Positions 16,207 through 22,678 of a DNA stretch of 31,732 bases are shown here, one piece after another (within the stretch, counting starts at the first letter, position 1; the number at the start of each line of letters is the position of its first letter). Source of the DNA: a virus; the IMG/VR virus record IMGVR_UViG_3300027801_000096, positions 1 through 31,732 of that record; one strand, written 5' to 3'. Under the pieces are notes generated by a model. It worked only from the letters and a program-made list of their open reading frames with translations. It made no database searches and was not told the origin of the DNA. The translations under genes were made by a program, and so were the position numbers.

Positions 16207-17928
16207 ATGACAATAGCTAGTAATAAAAATACACCAAGAGTTGCTTATACTGCTTCAGCAAATCAGTTAACTTTCACTATACCCTTTGAATTTTTTGCAG
16301 TCACTGACATAAAGGTATATAACGGAACAACTCTTCTTACTTATGATGCTAATGCTGATGCTGTTACAGAATACAGTCTTACAGGTACAGCTTCAGATAG
16401 TGATGAGTCTTATGAATTTGGTGCTGGTGGCACAGTAACTATAGGAGCTACTGGTATTCTTAATGGGTCAATTATTACAATCATAAGAGATATTGTAATA
16501 GAAAGAGCCTCAGACTTTCCGTCATCTGGTTCGTTTGACATGAAATCTCTTAATACAGATTTAGATAAAGTCTATGCAAAACTTGCAGACTTAGACCAAC
16601 ACATAGATAGATCCGTCAAATTATTAGACACAGATTCAATTGCAGCAAACATGGCGTTACCAGCTAAAGCTACTAGAGCAAGCAAGGTAATGGCTTTTGC
16701 TAGTGATGGCACAATAGATGTAAGTAATAGCACAGCAAGTGTTGCAACGATTGCAGCGATTGCGTCAGATGTAACAGCAGTATCTAACATAGCTAGTGAT
16801 GTAGCAGCGGTTCAAGACATTGCTGCGAATGTAACTTCAGTAGCGGGTATTGCAAGTAACGTAACAAGCGTTGCGGGTATTGCATCTAACGTTACAACAG
16901 TGGCTGGGATTGCATCAAACGTTACTTCGGTAGCTGGAATTGCATCTAATGTAACTACTGTAGCTGGCAATATAACTGGATTAAATAGTTTTGCAGATAG
17001 ATATAGAGTGACTAGTGGAGATCCAGATTCATCTTTAAATGCTGGTGATTTAAACTTCAATACCTCATCTAATACCTTTAAGTATTACTCAGGTTCAGCA
17101 TGGGCTTCAGTTGCAGCAACAGATTCAAATATAAAAGTTTCCTCAAACGACAGCAGTGCTGGTGGTTTGTTAGCTAAGCTAACGGCTACAGGAAGTACTG
17201 GTGTTACTCTCACCGAGACTAATGATGGTAGCAATGAGACACTAAACATTACTCTTGCTGGCATTCCTATTGCCAAATTGGCAGCTTCCGCTATTACCAT
17301 TAATGGAAGTGCAGTTAGTCTGGGTGGAAGTGTGACAGTTGGTGAGACTAAACCTACAATATCAGGCATAAGCCCATCAATAGCACTAGCCTCAACAGCA
17401 ACAACAATTGTGATCACAGGTTCAAACTTTGTAGTTACACCTAATGTAGAAATTATAAATACAAGTGGAGCTATTAGCTACCCATTAACAGTAGTAAGAA
17501 ACAGCGCTACTCAATTAACGATTACAGTAAACCTATCAACTAAAGCATCTTACTTTTTAAGAATTGAAAATCCTGATGGACTAGCAGTGAGGTCAAGCTC
17601 GGCATTATTGGTAGTATCAAATGCTCCTACATTTAGTACAAATTCAGGTTCTCTGGGCGAAGCAGATAAAGCATCTGCAATGAGCTTTGATGTAGATGGT
17701 AGCAGTGATTCAACAGTAGCATTCTCTAAAACAGCTGGAGCTTTTCCATCCGGACTTAGTTTAAACACCTCAACAGGTGTAATATCTGGAACTGAGAATG
17801 GCTCACAAACTTCAACAACAGTGTATAACTTTACCTTAAGATTAACTGACAACGAGTCTCAGACCGTTGACAGGGCATTCTCTATCAGTGTTTCAGTAGG
17901 TATGGAAAACTCAGGACAATTTAACTAA
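16207..17928 (+). CDS. Tail fibre protein with T7 gp17-type N-terminus, decapeptide repeats and Ig-like domains
   Basis: 573 residues (T7 gp17 is 553). The N-terminal ~150 residues match the tail-attachment domain of T7-type fibres: NTPRVAYTASANQLTFTIPF, then EFFAVTDIKVYNGTTLL, IITIIRDIVIERASDFPSSG and LNTDLDKVYAKLADLDQHID. Residues 185-254 are seven decapeptide repeats (IASNVTSVAG type). Residues about 376-470 look like an IPT/TIG Ig-like domain (PTISGISPSIALASTATTIV ... NPDGLAVRSSSALLVV), and 475-565 like a He_PIG/cadherin-like domain (FPSGLSLNTSTGVISGTENG ... LRLTDNESQTVDRAF). The first domain docks on the tail and the rest makes a trimeric shaft with distal binding modules; receptor unknown. 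No clear Shine-Dalgarno, but an 8-codon ORF (16184-16210) ends across its ATG. Confidence 0.88.
   Translation: MTIASNKNTPRVAYTASANQLTFTIPFEFFAVTDIKVYNGTTLLTYDANADAVTEYSLTGTASDSDESYEFGAGGTVTIGATGILNGSIITIIRDIVIERASDFPSSGSFDMKSLNTDLDKVYAKLADLDQHIDRSVKLLDTDSIAANMALPAKATRASKVMAFASDGTIDVSNSTASVATIAAIASDVTAVSNIASDVAAVQDIAANVTSVAGIASNVTSVAGIASNVTTVAGIASNVTSVAGIASNVTTVAGNITGLNSFADRYRVTSGDPDSSLNAGDLNFNTSSNTFKYYSGSAWASVAATDSNIKVSSNDSSAGGLLAKLTATGSTGVTLTETNDGSNETLNITLAGIPIAKLAASAITINGSAVSLGGSVTVGETKPTISGISPSIALASTATTIVITGSNFVVTPNVEIINTSGAISYPLTVVRNSATQLTITVNLSTKASYFLRIENPDGLAVRSSSALLVVSNAPTFSTNSGSLGEADKASAMSFDVDGSSDSTVAFSKTAGAFPSGLSLNTSTGVISGTENGSQTSTTVYNFTLRLTDNESQTVDRAFSISVSVGMENSGQFN
16759..16968 (+). 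repeat. Seven tandem 30-bp repeats coding a decapeptide in the fibre shaft
   Basis: Units encode IASDVTAVSN, IASDVAAVQD, IAANVTSVAG, IASNVTSVAG, IASNVTTVAG, IASNVTSVAG, IASNVTTVAG. The last five are nearly identical in protein but differ at third codon positions, so the array is maintained by selection on protein and is not a fresh duplication. The periodic small/hydrophobic pattern suits a trimeric beta or coiled shaft. Confidence 0.93.
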
Positions 17929-19373
17929 TGGCTAATTCAGTTTTAACTAAAGTATTTTCAAGCAATGGTAATAGAAGAACTATGGCTATTTCTTTTTGGC
18001 TAAAAAGAGCAAGTGTAGGAACTCAAACAACTATAATGGGTACTGGAAGTACAGGTAGTATAAATTCATTTATAAGATTTGAACCAAATGGGGCATTAAA
18101 AATATTTGATTACAATGGTCAAGCTGGGCAATGGATAGTACAAACGAGTCGATTACTTCTTGATTGTTCTTCTTGGTATCATCTTCACTTTATACTTGAT
18201 TCAACACAATCGACAGCTGCTGACAGAGTACAAATATGGATTAATGGGGAAAGAATAACAGGTCTATCTAGTCCAACTTATCCTAACCAAAACACAGATT
18301 TTAACTGGAACAGTGCAGCTCAATCTTGGGGAATAGGTTGTCAAAGATATGGGGGTAGTAACTCACAATTTTTCGATGGACAACTAGCTCACATAAATTT
18401 TGTAGATGGGACTGCATCAGCTTGTACAGTGTTTGGAGAAACAGATTCTACTACTGGTGAATGGAAACCAATACTTAGCCCATCAGTTACTTATGGTGAT
18501 GAAGGGTTTTTCTTAAAATTTGAAAACGCTGGAGCTTTAGGCACAGATTCATCAGGTAACTCTAATACTTTTACAGTCAGTGGAAATTTAAAACAATCTA
18601 TATCAACTCCTAGTAATTTATTTAACACATTAAATGCAAACGAGGGTTACATAACTAACATTATAACTGCAATTAAATATGCTGGAACAGGGTGGGAAGA
18701 TGCTAATACAGGAGCAGATGGTATAAAAGGAATAACTGGAACATTAGGTATGGCTAGTGGTAAATGGTATTACGAAATGAAATACACCTCACCAGCTATG
18801 TATAGTAATTTTGGTATAGGCAAAGCAAACACTTTAGCTTCATCTAAATTGATTCTAGATACTCAACGCGCTCCATGGTATCAGGGTAACGAAGGAGATG
18901 GATTTGGATTTAGAGTTGGCAGTACAACACCAGTAATTTTTAGAGGAGATAATATAGAAATTACTTGGCTTACCAATTCAAGTGATGCTAACTCAGCTAT
19001 ATCACCAGCGACCAATGGTCAGATATGTATGTGTGCCTTTGATTTAGATGCTGGTAAAATTTGGTGGGGAATTAATGGTACATGGAATACTGTTCCAGGC
19101 TCAACCACGACCACATCATCAGCTCAAATAGCTTCAGGTGCTAATGCTCATAAAACATGGACACCAACTGGTGCTTTTTATAGAACAGGTCACTCAGAAT
19201 ATAATAGATTTGGAAACGCAGCAGCACAAAAACTCAACTTTGGGGAAGGAAGATTTGGGGTAGATGCAGTAGCTAGTGGAAATGCAGACTCTGCTGGAGA
19301 GGGAGTCTTTGAATATGCTCCACCAACAAATTTCTTAGCAATATGTACTAAGAATATTAAGAACACAGGATAA
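17928..19373 (+). CDS. Tail-associated adhesin-like protein: LamG/concanavalin-like plus SPRY-like domains
   Basis: 481 residues in two domains. The first (about 1-230) has the laminin-G/concanavalin A-like signature of marine phage tail proteins: RRTMAISFWLKRA, WYHLHFILDSTQSTAADRVQ, IWINGERITG and the FFDGQLAHINFVDG strand pair. The second (about 231-480) is SPRY-like: ASGKWYYEMKYTSPAMYSNF, GFGFRVGSTTPVI, 'ICMCAFDLDAGKIWWGINGT', W, ending KLNFGEGRFG and PPTNFLAICTKNIKNTG. Such proteins bind glycans or other surface ligands and are virion components in relatives; the ligand is unknown. It overlaps the fibre stop (TAATG) and ends four bases before the next ORF. In many phages, as I recall, the module in that next gene is fused directly to this one. 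Confidence 0.82.
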   Translation: MANSVLTKVFSSNGNRRTMAISFWLKRASVGTQTTIMGTGSTGSINSFIRFEPNGALKIFDYNGQAGQWIVQTSRLLLDCSSWYHLHFILDSTQSTAADRVQIWINGERITGLSSPTYPNQNTDFNWNSAAQSWGIGCQRYGGSNSQFFDGQLAHINFVDGTASACTVFGETDSTTGEWKPILSPSVTYGDEGFFLKFENAGALGTDSSGNSNTFTVSGNLKQSISTPSNLFNTLNANEGYITNIITAIKYAGTGWEDANTGADGIKGITGTLGMASGKWYYEMKYTSPAMYSNFGIGKANTLASSKLILDTQRAPWYQGNEGDGFGFRVGSTTPVIFRGDNIEITWLTNSSDANSAISPATNGQICMCAFDLDAGKIWWGINGTWNTVPGSTTTTSSAQIASGANAHKTWTPTGAFYRTGHSEYNRFGNAAAQKLNFGEGRFGVDAVASGNADSAGEGVFEYAPPTNFLAICTKNIKNTG

Positions 19374-19377
19374 CGAT

Positions 19378-20481
19378 ATGGCATATACAACCATTGACAA
19401 ACCATCAGCACATTGCTCACAAAAAACCTATGCTGGTAGTAATAGCACAACAACAATTAGTGGAATGGGTTTTAAACCTGATTTAATTATTACTAAGAAT
19501 AGACCTGATTCTTCTAACTGGAATACAGTGGACAGCTCAAGAGGTAATACTAAAAATATTTATACTAATGATGTTTCAGGTGGTTCTCCAGTTGAAGATA
19601 CAAATACAAGAATAGCTAGTTTTACATCAGATGGATATACTTTAACTGGTGGTGATGCTTTAACTAACACAGCATCTAAACAATTCCGTTCATGGAATTG
19701 GAAAGCAAATGGGGGGAGTAGAACTACCTTTACTGAAAATGGTAATAATCCAGGTGGTGGTCGCCAAGTTAATGTTGCTGGTGGCTTTGCAATCATAGAT
19801 TATGTCGGCACTGGAGCTGTGGGTACAATTGCTCATGGACTTGGTGCAGCACCAGCTTACATATCAATTAAAAATAGAAGTGTCGCAGACCATTGGAGTT
19901 TATTTCATGGGAAGCAAGATGCGATTGGAGTAACAGACCCTCAAACAGATTATTATGGGTGGAGTAATGAAAGTGGTACACAAGATTCAGCAGCTTTCTG
20001 GAATGATACAGCTCCAACTTCATCAGTCTTTACAGTAGGTACAGACCATAGATGTAATGCAGATGGAGAAAATTATGTAGCTTATGTTTGGACTCCTATT
20101 CAAGGTTACAGCGACATTGGTTCATATACTGGAAACGGAAATGCTAATGGAAGTTTTATTTATACTGGTTTTAGACCAGCGATGACCATTACTAAAAAAC
20201 AAAATGGAAACGAGCAATGGCTTATTCAAGATGCTGGTAGCACTATAATTACAAAAGCTGGTGCTCTTGGTATAGGTGGGAATCCTATCGCACAAAGATT
20301 ATCATTAAAAGACCCAGTAGCAGAAGATGATAATAATTCACCAGTTGATTATTATTCAAATGGGTTTAAATGGAAAGCTGGTAATGCAAGAGAAAATGGA
20401 GCTGGTGTACCATTTATTTATATCGCCTTTGCTGAGATGCCACTGGTAGGAACTAACGGCGTAATAGCTTTGGCAACATGA
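19378..20481 (+). CDS. Tail-associated protein with 'GFKPDLIITKNR' module (DUF7483-like)
   Basis: 367 residues of beta-rich, Gly/Asn/Thr-rich sequence. The opening AHCSQKTYAGSNSTTTISGM then GFKPDLIITKNR (about residues 32-43), repeated in variant form as GTIAHGLGAAPAYISIKNRS (about 149-168) and YTGFRPAMTITKKQNG (about 261-276), is the pattern of a module widespread in marine phage tail proteins next to LamG/SPRY domains; I recall it as DUF7483, with moderate certainty. Three similar 'G-hydrophobic-x-P-x-hydrophobic-x-I-K/T-x' strands suggest internal repeats. AGGATAACG precedes the ATG. The end TNGVIALAT is echoed by a 35-bp downstream duplication. Probably a virion adhesin or fibre-tip protein; receptor unknown. 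Confidence 0.78.
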   Translation: MAYTTIDKPSAHCSQKTYAGSNSTTTISGMGFKPDLIITKNRPDSSNWNTVDSSRGNTKNIYTNDVSGGSPVEDTNTRIASFTSDGYTLTGGDALTNTASKQFRSWNWKANGGSRTTFTENGNNPGGGRQVNVAGGFAIIDYVGTGAVGTIAHGLGAAPAYISIKNRSVADHWSLFHGKQDAIGVTDPQTDYYGWSNESGTQDSAAFWNDTAPTSSVFTVGTDHRCNADGENYVAYVWTPIQGYSDIGSYTGNGNANGSFIYTGFRPAMTITKKQNGNEQWLIQDAGSTIITKAGALGIGGNPIAQRLSLKDPVAEDDNNSPVDYYSNGFKWKAGNARENGAGVPFIYIAFAEMPLVGTNGVIALAT

Positions 20482-20518
20482 AAGTAACTAACGGAACAAT
20501 AGCTTTAAAAACATAGGA
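20452..20518 (+). repeat. Imperfect 35-bp tandem duplication between tail genes, creating a 12-codon mini-ORF
   Basis: ACTAACGG...AATAGCTTT...AACAT occurs at 20452 and again 35 bases later at 20487. The first copy codes the end of the upstream gene (TNGVIALAT, stop). The second falls in another frame as ATG AAA GTA ACT ... TAG (20478-20516), coding MKVTNGTIALKT, whose ATG overlaps the upstream stop (ATGA). AGGAGA at the end of the second copy is the Shine-Dalgarno of the next gene. Whether the mini-ORF is translated usefully is unknown. Confidence 0.8.
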
Positions 20519-20525
20519 GAAACAA

Positions 20526-21296
20526 ATGGGAGTTAAAGTAACAAACAACGGATTTGGAACCCTCGCATCTGGTATTAATACTTCTGTTACGACAGTAGCT
20601 CTTACTTCAGGACAGGGGGCTAAATTTCCTAGTACTAGTTCTAGTGACTATTTCTACGGAACTCTTATTGATAGCTCAAATAATCTTGAAGTAGTAAAAG
20701 TTACTGCTCGTTCAACTGATTCTATGACTGTTACACGGGCTCAAGACAATACATCAGCTAGAGCTTTTATAACAGGTGACAGATTTGAACTTAGACCTAA
20801 CGCTAAGTTGTTTGAAGATATACAAACAGAAGCTAGGGATTTAAATGGGGCTGAGTTTATATTAGATGCTGATGCTGATACGACTATACATTCTAGTACG
20901 GATGACCAGATAGATATTAAAATAGGTAACGCAGATGACTTTAAGTTTACTGCAAACGTGTTCACAGCAGAAACTGGCTCAGGAATACTTCTAACAAAAT
21001 CATCTGCTACTTCTAATGAAGCAACTAGTGCTGGTAACTTTACTGAAAATAATTACAACATATCTCACACTTTAACTTTAGATGGAACTTTAGCTAATGA
21101 TGCTGTGCTAGCAGACTTTACTGTGACATCTAATAAATGTCTTGTTACGTCAGTAATTATAGCAACGTGTGGTCTTAAGTGTCATGTAGACATACACACA
21201 GTAACGGCAGGTTCTTTTAAAGTTAGTGTAACAAATAAATCAGGTGGAACTTTAGCCAATGATTCAACTATGGTATTAAACTATGCCATTTTATAA
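20526..21296 (+). CDS. Probable virion/tail fibre-associated protein ('NNGFGTLASGI' family)
   Basis: 256 residues. The first ~100 residues form a recognisable module of marine phage structural proteins: KVTNNGFGTLASGINTSVTT, VALTSGQGAKFP, DYFYGTLIDSSNNLEVVKVT and then ARSTDSMTVTRAQDNTSARA with F-I-x-GDRFELR. This is followed by a short region with LNGAEFILDADADTTIHSST then DDQIDIKIGNADDFKFTANV, a pattern seen in fibre-type proteins, and a beta-rich C-terminal half with two cysteines close together (CLVTSVIIATCGLKCHVDIH). AGGAGA, 6 bases from the ATG, supports the start. It overlaps the 53-codon ORF at 21283. Tail-fibre or baseplate-type role is inferred from family context; no enzymatic motif is seen. 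Confidence 0.78.
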   Translation: MGVKVTNNGFGTLASGINTSVTTVALTSGQGAKFPSTSSSDYFYGTLIDSSNNLEVVKVTARSTDSMTVTRAQDNTSARAFITGDRFELRPNAKLFEDIQTEARDLNGAEFILDADADTTIHSSTDDQIDIKIGNADDFKFTANVFTAETGSGILLTKSSATSNEATSAGNFTENNYNISHTLTLDGTLANDAVLADFTVTSNKCLVTSVIIATCGLKCHVDIHTVTAGSFKVSVTNKSGGTLANDSTMVLNYAIL

Positions 21297-21444
21297 ACAA
21301 ACACCCCTGCTAATGTTTCCTAATGGAACTATAGCTAGAAGTAAAACAATGATAGAAGGTTGTATAATAGTAGAAGAACCTGAATTAGAAGAAATTACTG
21401 CGGTAACAATAGACCAAACGGAAGCTGTAAAGAATGGAAGTTAA
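21283..21444 (+). CDS. Small acidic protein, unknown
   Basis: A 53-codon ORF starting MPFYKQTPLLMFPNGTIARS and ending in an acidic stretch (VEEPELEEITAVTIDQTEAV). It begins 14 bases before the upstream stop and ends 11 bases inside the next gene, which fills an otherwise empty gap of about 140 bases in this very compact genome and argues that it is real. A second in-frame ATG (MFPNGTIARSK, 21313) is possible. The DNA word coding NGTIA (AATGGAACTATAGCT, 21322-21336) nearly repeats the one in the 35-bp duplication about 830 bases upstream. No family recognised. Confidence 0.6.
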   Translation: MPFYKQTPLLMFPNGTIARSKTMIEGCIIVEEPELEEITAVTIDQTEAVKNGS

Positions 21445-21661
21445 ATTAAAAGAAATGAAGGACAATAATGAATTAACTCTTGAGGTTGAACTTATTAAAA
21501 AAGATATCTACGACATTAAGAATAATCATCTAACTCATATTGAATCAGATTTAAGAGATGTAAAACGAGAAGTCTTTAAATTTAAGTACATAGCTTGGAC
21601 AGCTATTGTTATTTTTATCCTAGCTACAGATAGATTTACAGACATAATTAAACTTTTATAA
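21434..21661 (+). CDS. Coiled-coil plus single-TM protein, XhlA/holin-accessory-like
   Basis: 75 residues: a charged heptad-like helix (about 13-48, VELIKKDIYDIKNNHLTHIE then SDLRDVKREV) followed by one transmembrane segment (about 52-66, YIAWTAIVIFILAT) and a short tail. This is the layout of XhlA-type haemolysin/holin-accessory proteins, small cytoplasmic-coil, inner-membrane proteins of phage lysis modules; the phrase IxxDIxxIKxxHLxHIExDL is similar to that group. Start overlaps the previous ORF; only a weak GGAAG precedes it. It opens the envelope/lysis block. A lysis role is likely but not proven, as single-TM coiled-coil proteins also act as spanin-like or virion proteins. Confidence 0.72.
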   Translation: MEVKLKEMKDNNELTLEVELIKKDIYDIKNNHLTHIESDLRDVKREVFKFKYIAWTAIVIFILATDRFTDIIKLL

Positions 21662-21672
21662 GGGATACTATA

Positions 21673-21843
21673 ATGGCAGCAGGAACTAAACATTATCTTA
21701 AAACAGGTAAAGAATTTAAAGGCGTTGTTCATAAAATGCCTGGAGGTAAAATACATACGGGCAAGGCACATACTGCAAGTTCTAAACCTGTTGTGCATTT
21801 TAAAAATTTATCAGCAGCAGCAAAAAAGGTGGCTAAAGGATAA
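21673..21843 (+). CDS. Small basic His/Lys-rich protein, unknown
   Basis: A 56-residue ORF starting MAAGTKHYLKTGKEFKGVVH and containing HKMPGGKIHTGKAHTASS and VHFKNLSAAAKKVAKG. The pattern 'H-x-L-K-x-G-x-E-[FY]-K-G-x-x-H-K-M-x-x-G-x-x-H-T-G-K-x-H' recurs, as I recall, in small marine phage proteins of unknown function placed just before DUF6321-type genes, exactly as here. AAGGGAT precedes the ATG by a suitable distance and its stop overlaps the next start (TAATG). No enzyme motif or membrane segment. The strong positive charge suggests nucleic-acid or membrane-surface contact, which is inference. Confidence 0.72.
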   Translation: MAAGTKHYLKTGKEFKGVVHKMPGGKIHTGKAHTASSKPVVHFKNLSAAAKKVAKG

Positions 21844-22097
21844 TGGTTTTAAAAAAACATCAAAACCCTACAGGTGGACTCAATGCAGCAGGTAGAGCTC
21901 ACTTTAATAAAAAGACTGGCTCTAAGCTTAAGCCTCCAGTAACAGGCAAAGCTCCTAAAGGTTCTAAAGCTGCAGGTAGACGAGCAAGTTTCTGTGCAAG
22001 AATGGGTGGAGTTAAAGGACCTATGAAAGATTCTAAAGGTAGACCAACGAGGAAAGCATTGGCTTTAAGAAAATGGAAATGCGGAAGAAAATCTTAA
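21843..22097 (+). CDS. Small basic protein, DUF6321-like
   Basis: 84 residues, very basic. The sequence NPTGGLNAAGRAHFNKKTGS, KLKPPVTGKAPKGSKAAGRR, 'ASFCARMGGVKGPMKDSKGR' and PTRKALALRKWKC matches the conserved small phage family I recall as DUF6321 (GGLxAAGRxxYN ... LKPPV ... RRxSFCARM ... PTRKALALRKWxC). The two cysteines (FCARM and WKC) are family-conserved; the function is unknown. The family is usually found among late genes of tailed phages. It overlaps the 56-residue ORF upstream (TAATG) and the exported-protein gene downstream (25 bases), so the three are likely co-translated. Confidence 0.82.
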   Translation: MVLKKHQNPTGGLNAAGRAHFNKKTGSKLKPPVTGKAPKGSKAAGRRASFCARMGGVKGPMKDSKGRPTRKALALRKWKCGRKS

Positions 22098-22678
22098 AAG
22101 GATTAGGCATCTTAGCGTTAATAATCTTAGCCTTGTGCTTAGAGAATGCCATAGCGGATGTTACTTCATCTGGTAGTACAACTAATACCCAATCAAACAA
22201 TGCTGGTTCTAACACAGCAATTACAGGTGGATATGAATCTGCAACCACATATCAGAGTGGCTCATCTTCCAACAGTACAACAAGTAATGAGACAAACAAT
22301 AGTAGCAATACTAAAACTGCTGTAAACAGCTCATCAGCTCCTGCTATGAGCTCATATGGCCAAGATTCGTGCGTTATCCCGTTGGCAGCTGGAGTTACAG
22401 TCATTGGATTTTCAGGTACATTTGGGAGCTACTATAAAGACCCTAACTGCGAAAGAAGAAAATCAGTATCAGTATTATCTAAACTAGGAATGAAAGTAGC
22501 CGCTATCTCACTTATGTGTCAAGACGTTGACGTGTGGCAAGCTATGATGAATGCCGGCACGCCATGCCCTATAGATGGATTGATTGGCGAGAAAGCTAAA
22601 GCAAGATGGATGGAGAAAAGAAAAGGAGAACTGAGGACTACTGGGGATAATAAAACCAGTATGACTTGGAATGAATAG
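22073..22678 (+). CDS. Exported protein with signal peptide, Asn/Ser/Thr-rich linker and four-Cys C-terminal domain
   Basis: 201 residues from ATG 22073; ATG 22079 (MRKKILKG) gives a better signal-peptide start. The basic end and hydrophobic core ILKGLGILALIILALCLENA end in a likely signal-peptidase I site AIA/DVTSS. Because no Ala/Gly/Ser directly precedes the signal cysteine (ALC), it is not a standard lipoprotein. The mature part begins with a ~70-residue Asn/Ser/Thr/Gly-rich linker and continues with a compact domain holding four cysteines: DSCVIPLAAGVTVIGF, DPNCERRKSVSVLSKLGMKV, AAISLMCQD and AMMNAGTPCPIDG. I recall similar 'NCER...GMKVAAxxLMCQD...AGTPCP' domains in marine phages including cyanophages, function unknown. 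An even number of Cys in an exported protein suggests disulfides. The stop overlaps the next exported protein's start. Confidence 0.82.
   Translation: MEMRKKILKGLGILALIILALCLENAIADVTSSGSTTNTQSNNAGSNTAITGGYESATTYQSGSSSNSTTSNETNNSSNTKTAVNSSSAPAMSSYGQDSCVIPLAAGVTVIGFSGTFGSYYKDPNCERRKSVSVLSKLGMKVAAISLMCQDVDVWQAMMNAGTPCPIDGLIGEKAKARWMEKRKGELRTTGDNKTSMTWNE

Noticed and set aside
16184-16210. 8-codon ORF (MSIVEFKI) overlapping the fibre start codon by ATGA
   Set aside because: Too short to support as a gene; it may simply couple translation of the fibre gene, which lacks a clear Shine-Dalgarno.
16759-16968. CRISPR-like array
   Set aside because: The 30-bp units are contiguous with no unique spacers and are in frame within a fibre gene.
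17085-17417. 110-codon ORF on the minus strand within the fibre gene
   Set aside because: Lies fully antisense to a well supported tail fibre gene, has no Shine-Dalgarno noticed and its Val/Ala/Leu-rich product reflects the Thr/Ala-rich sense codons.
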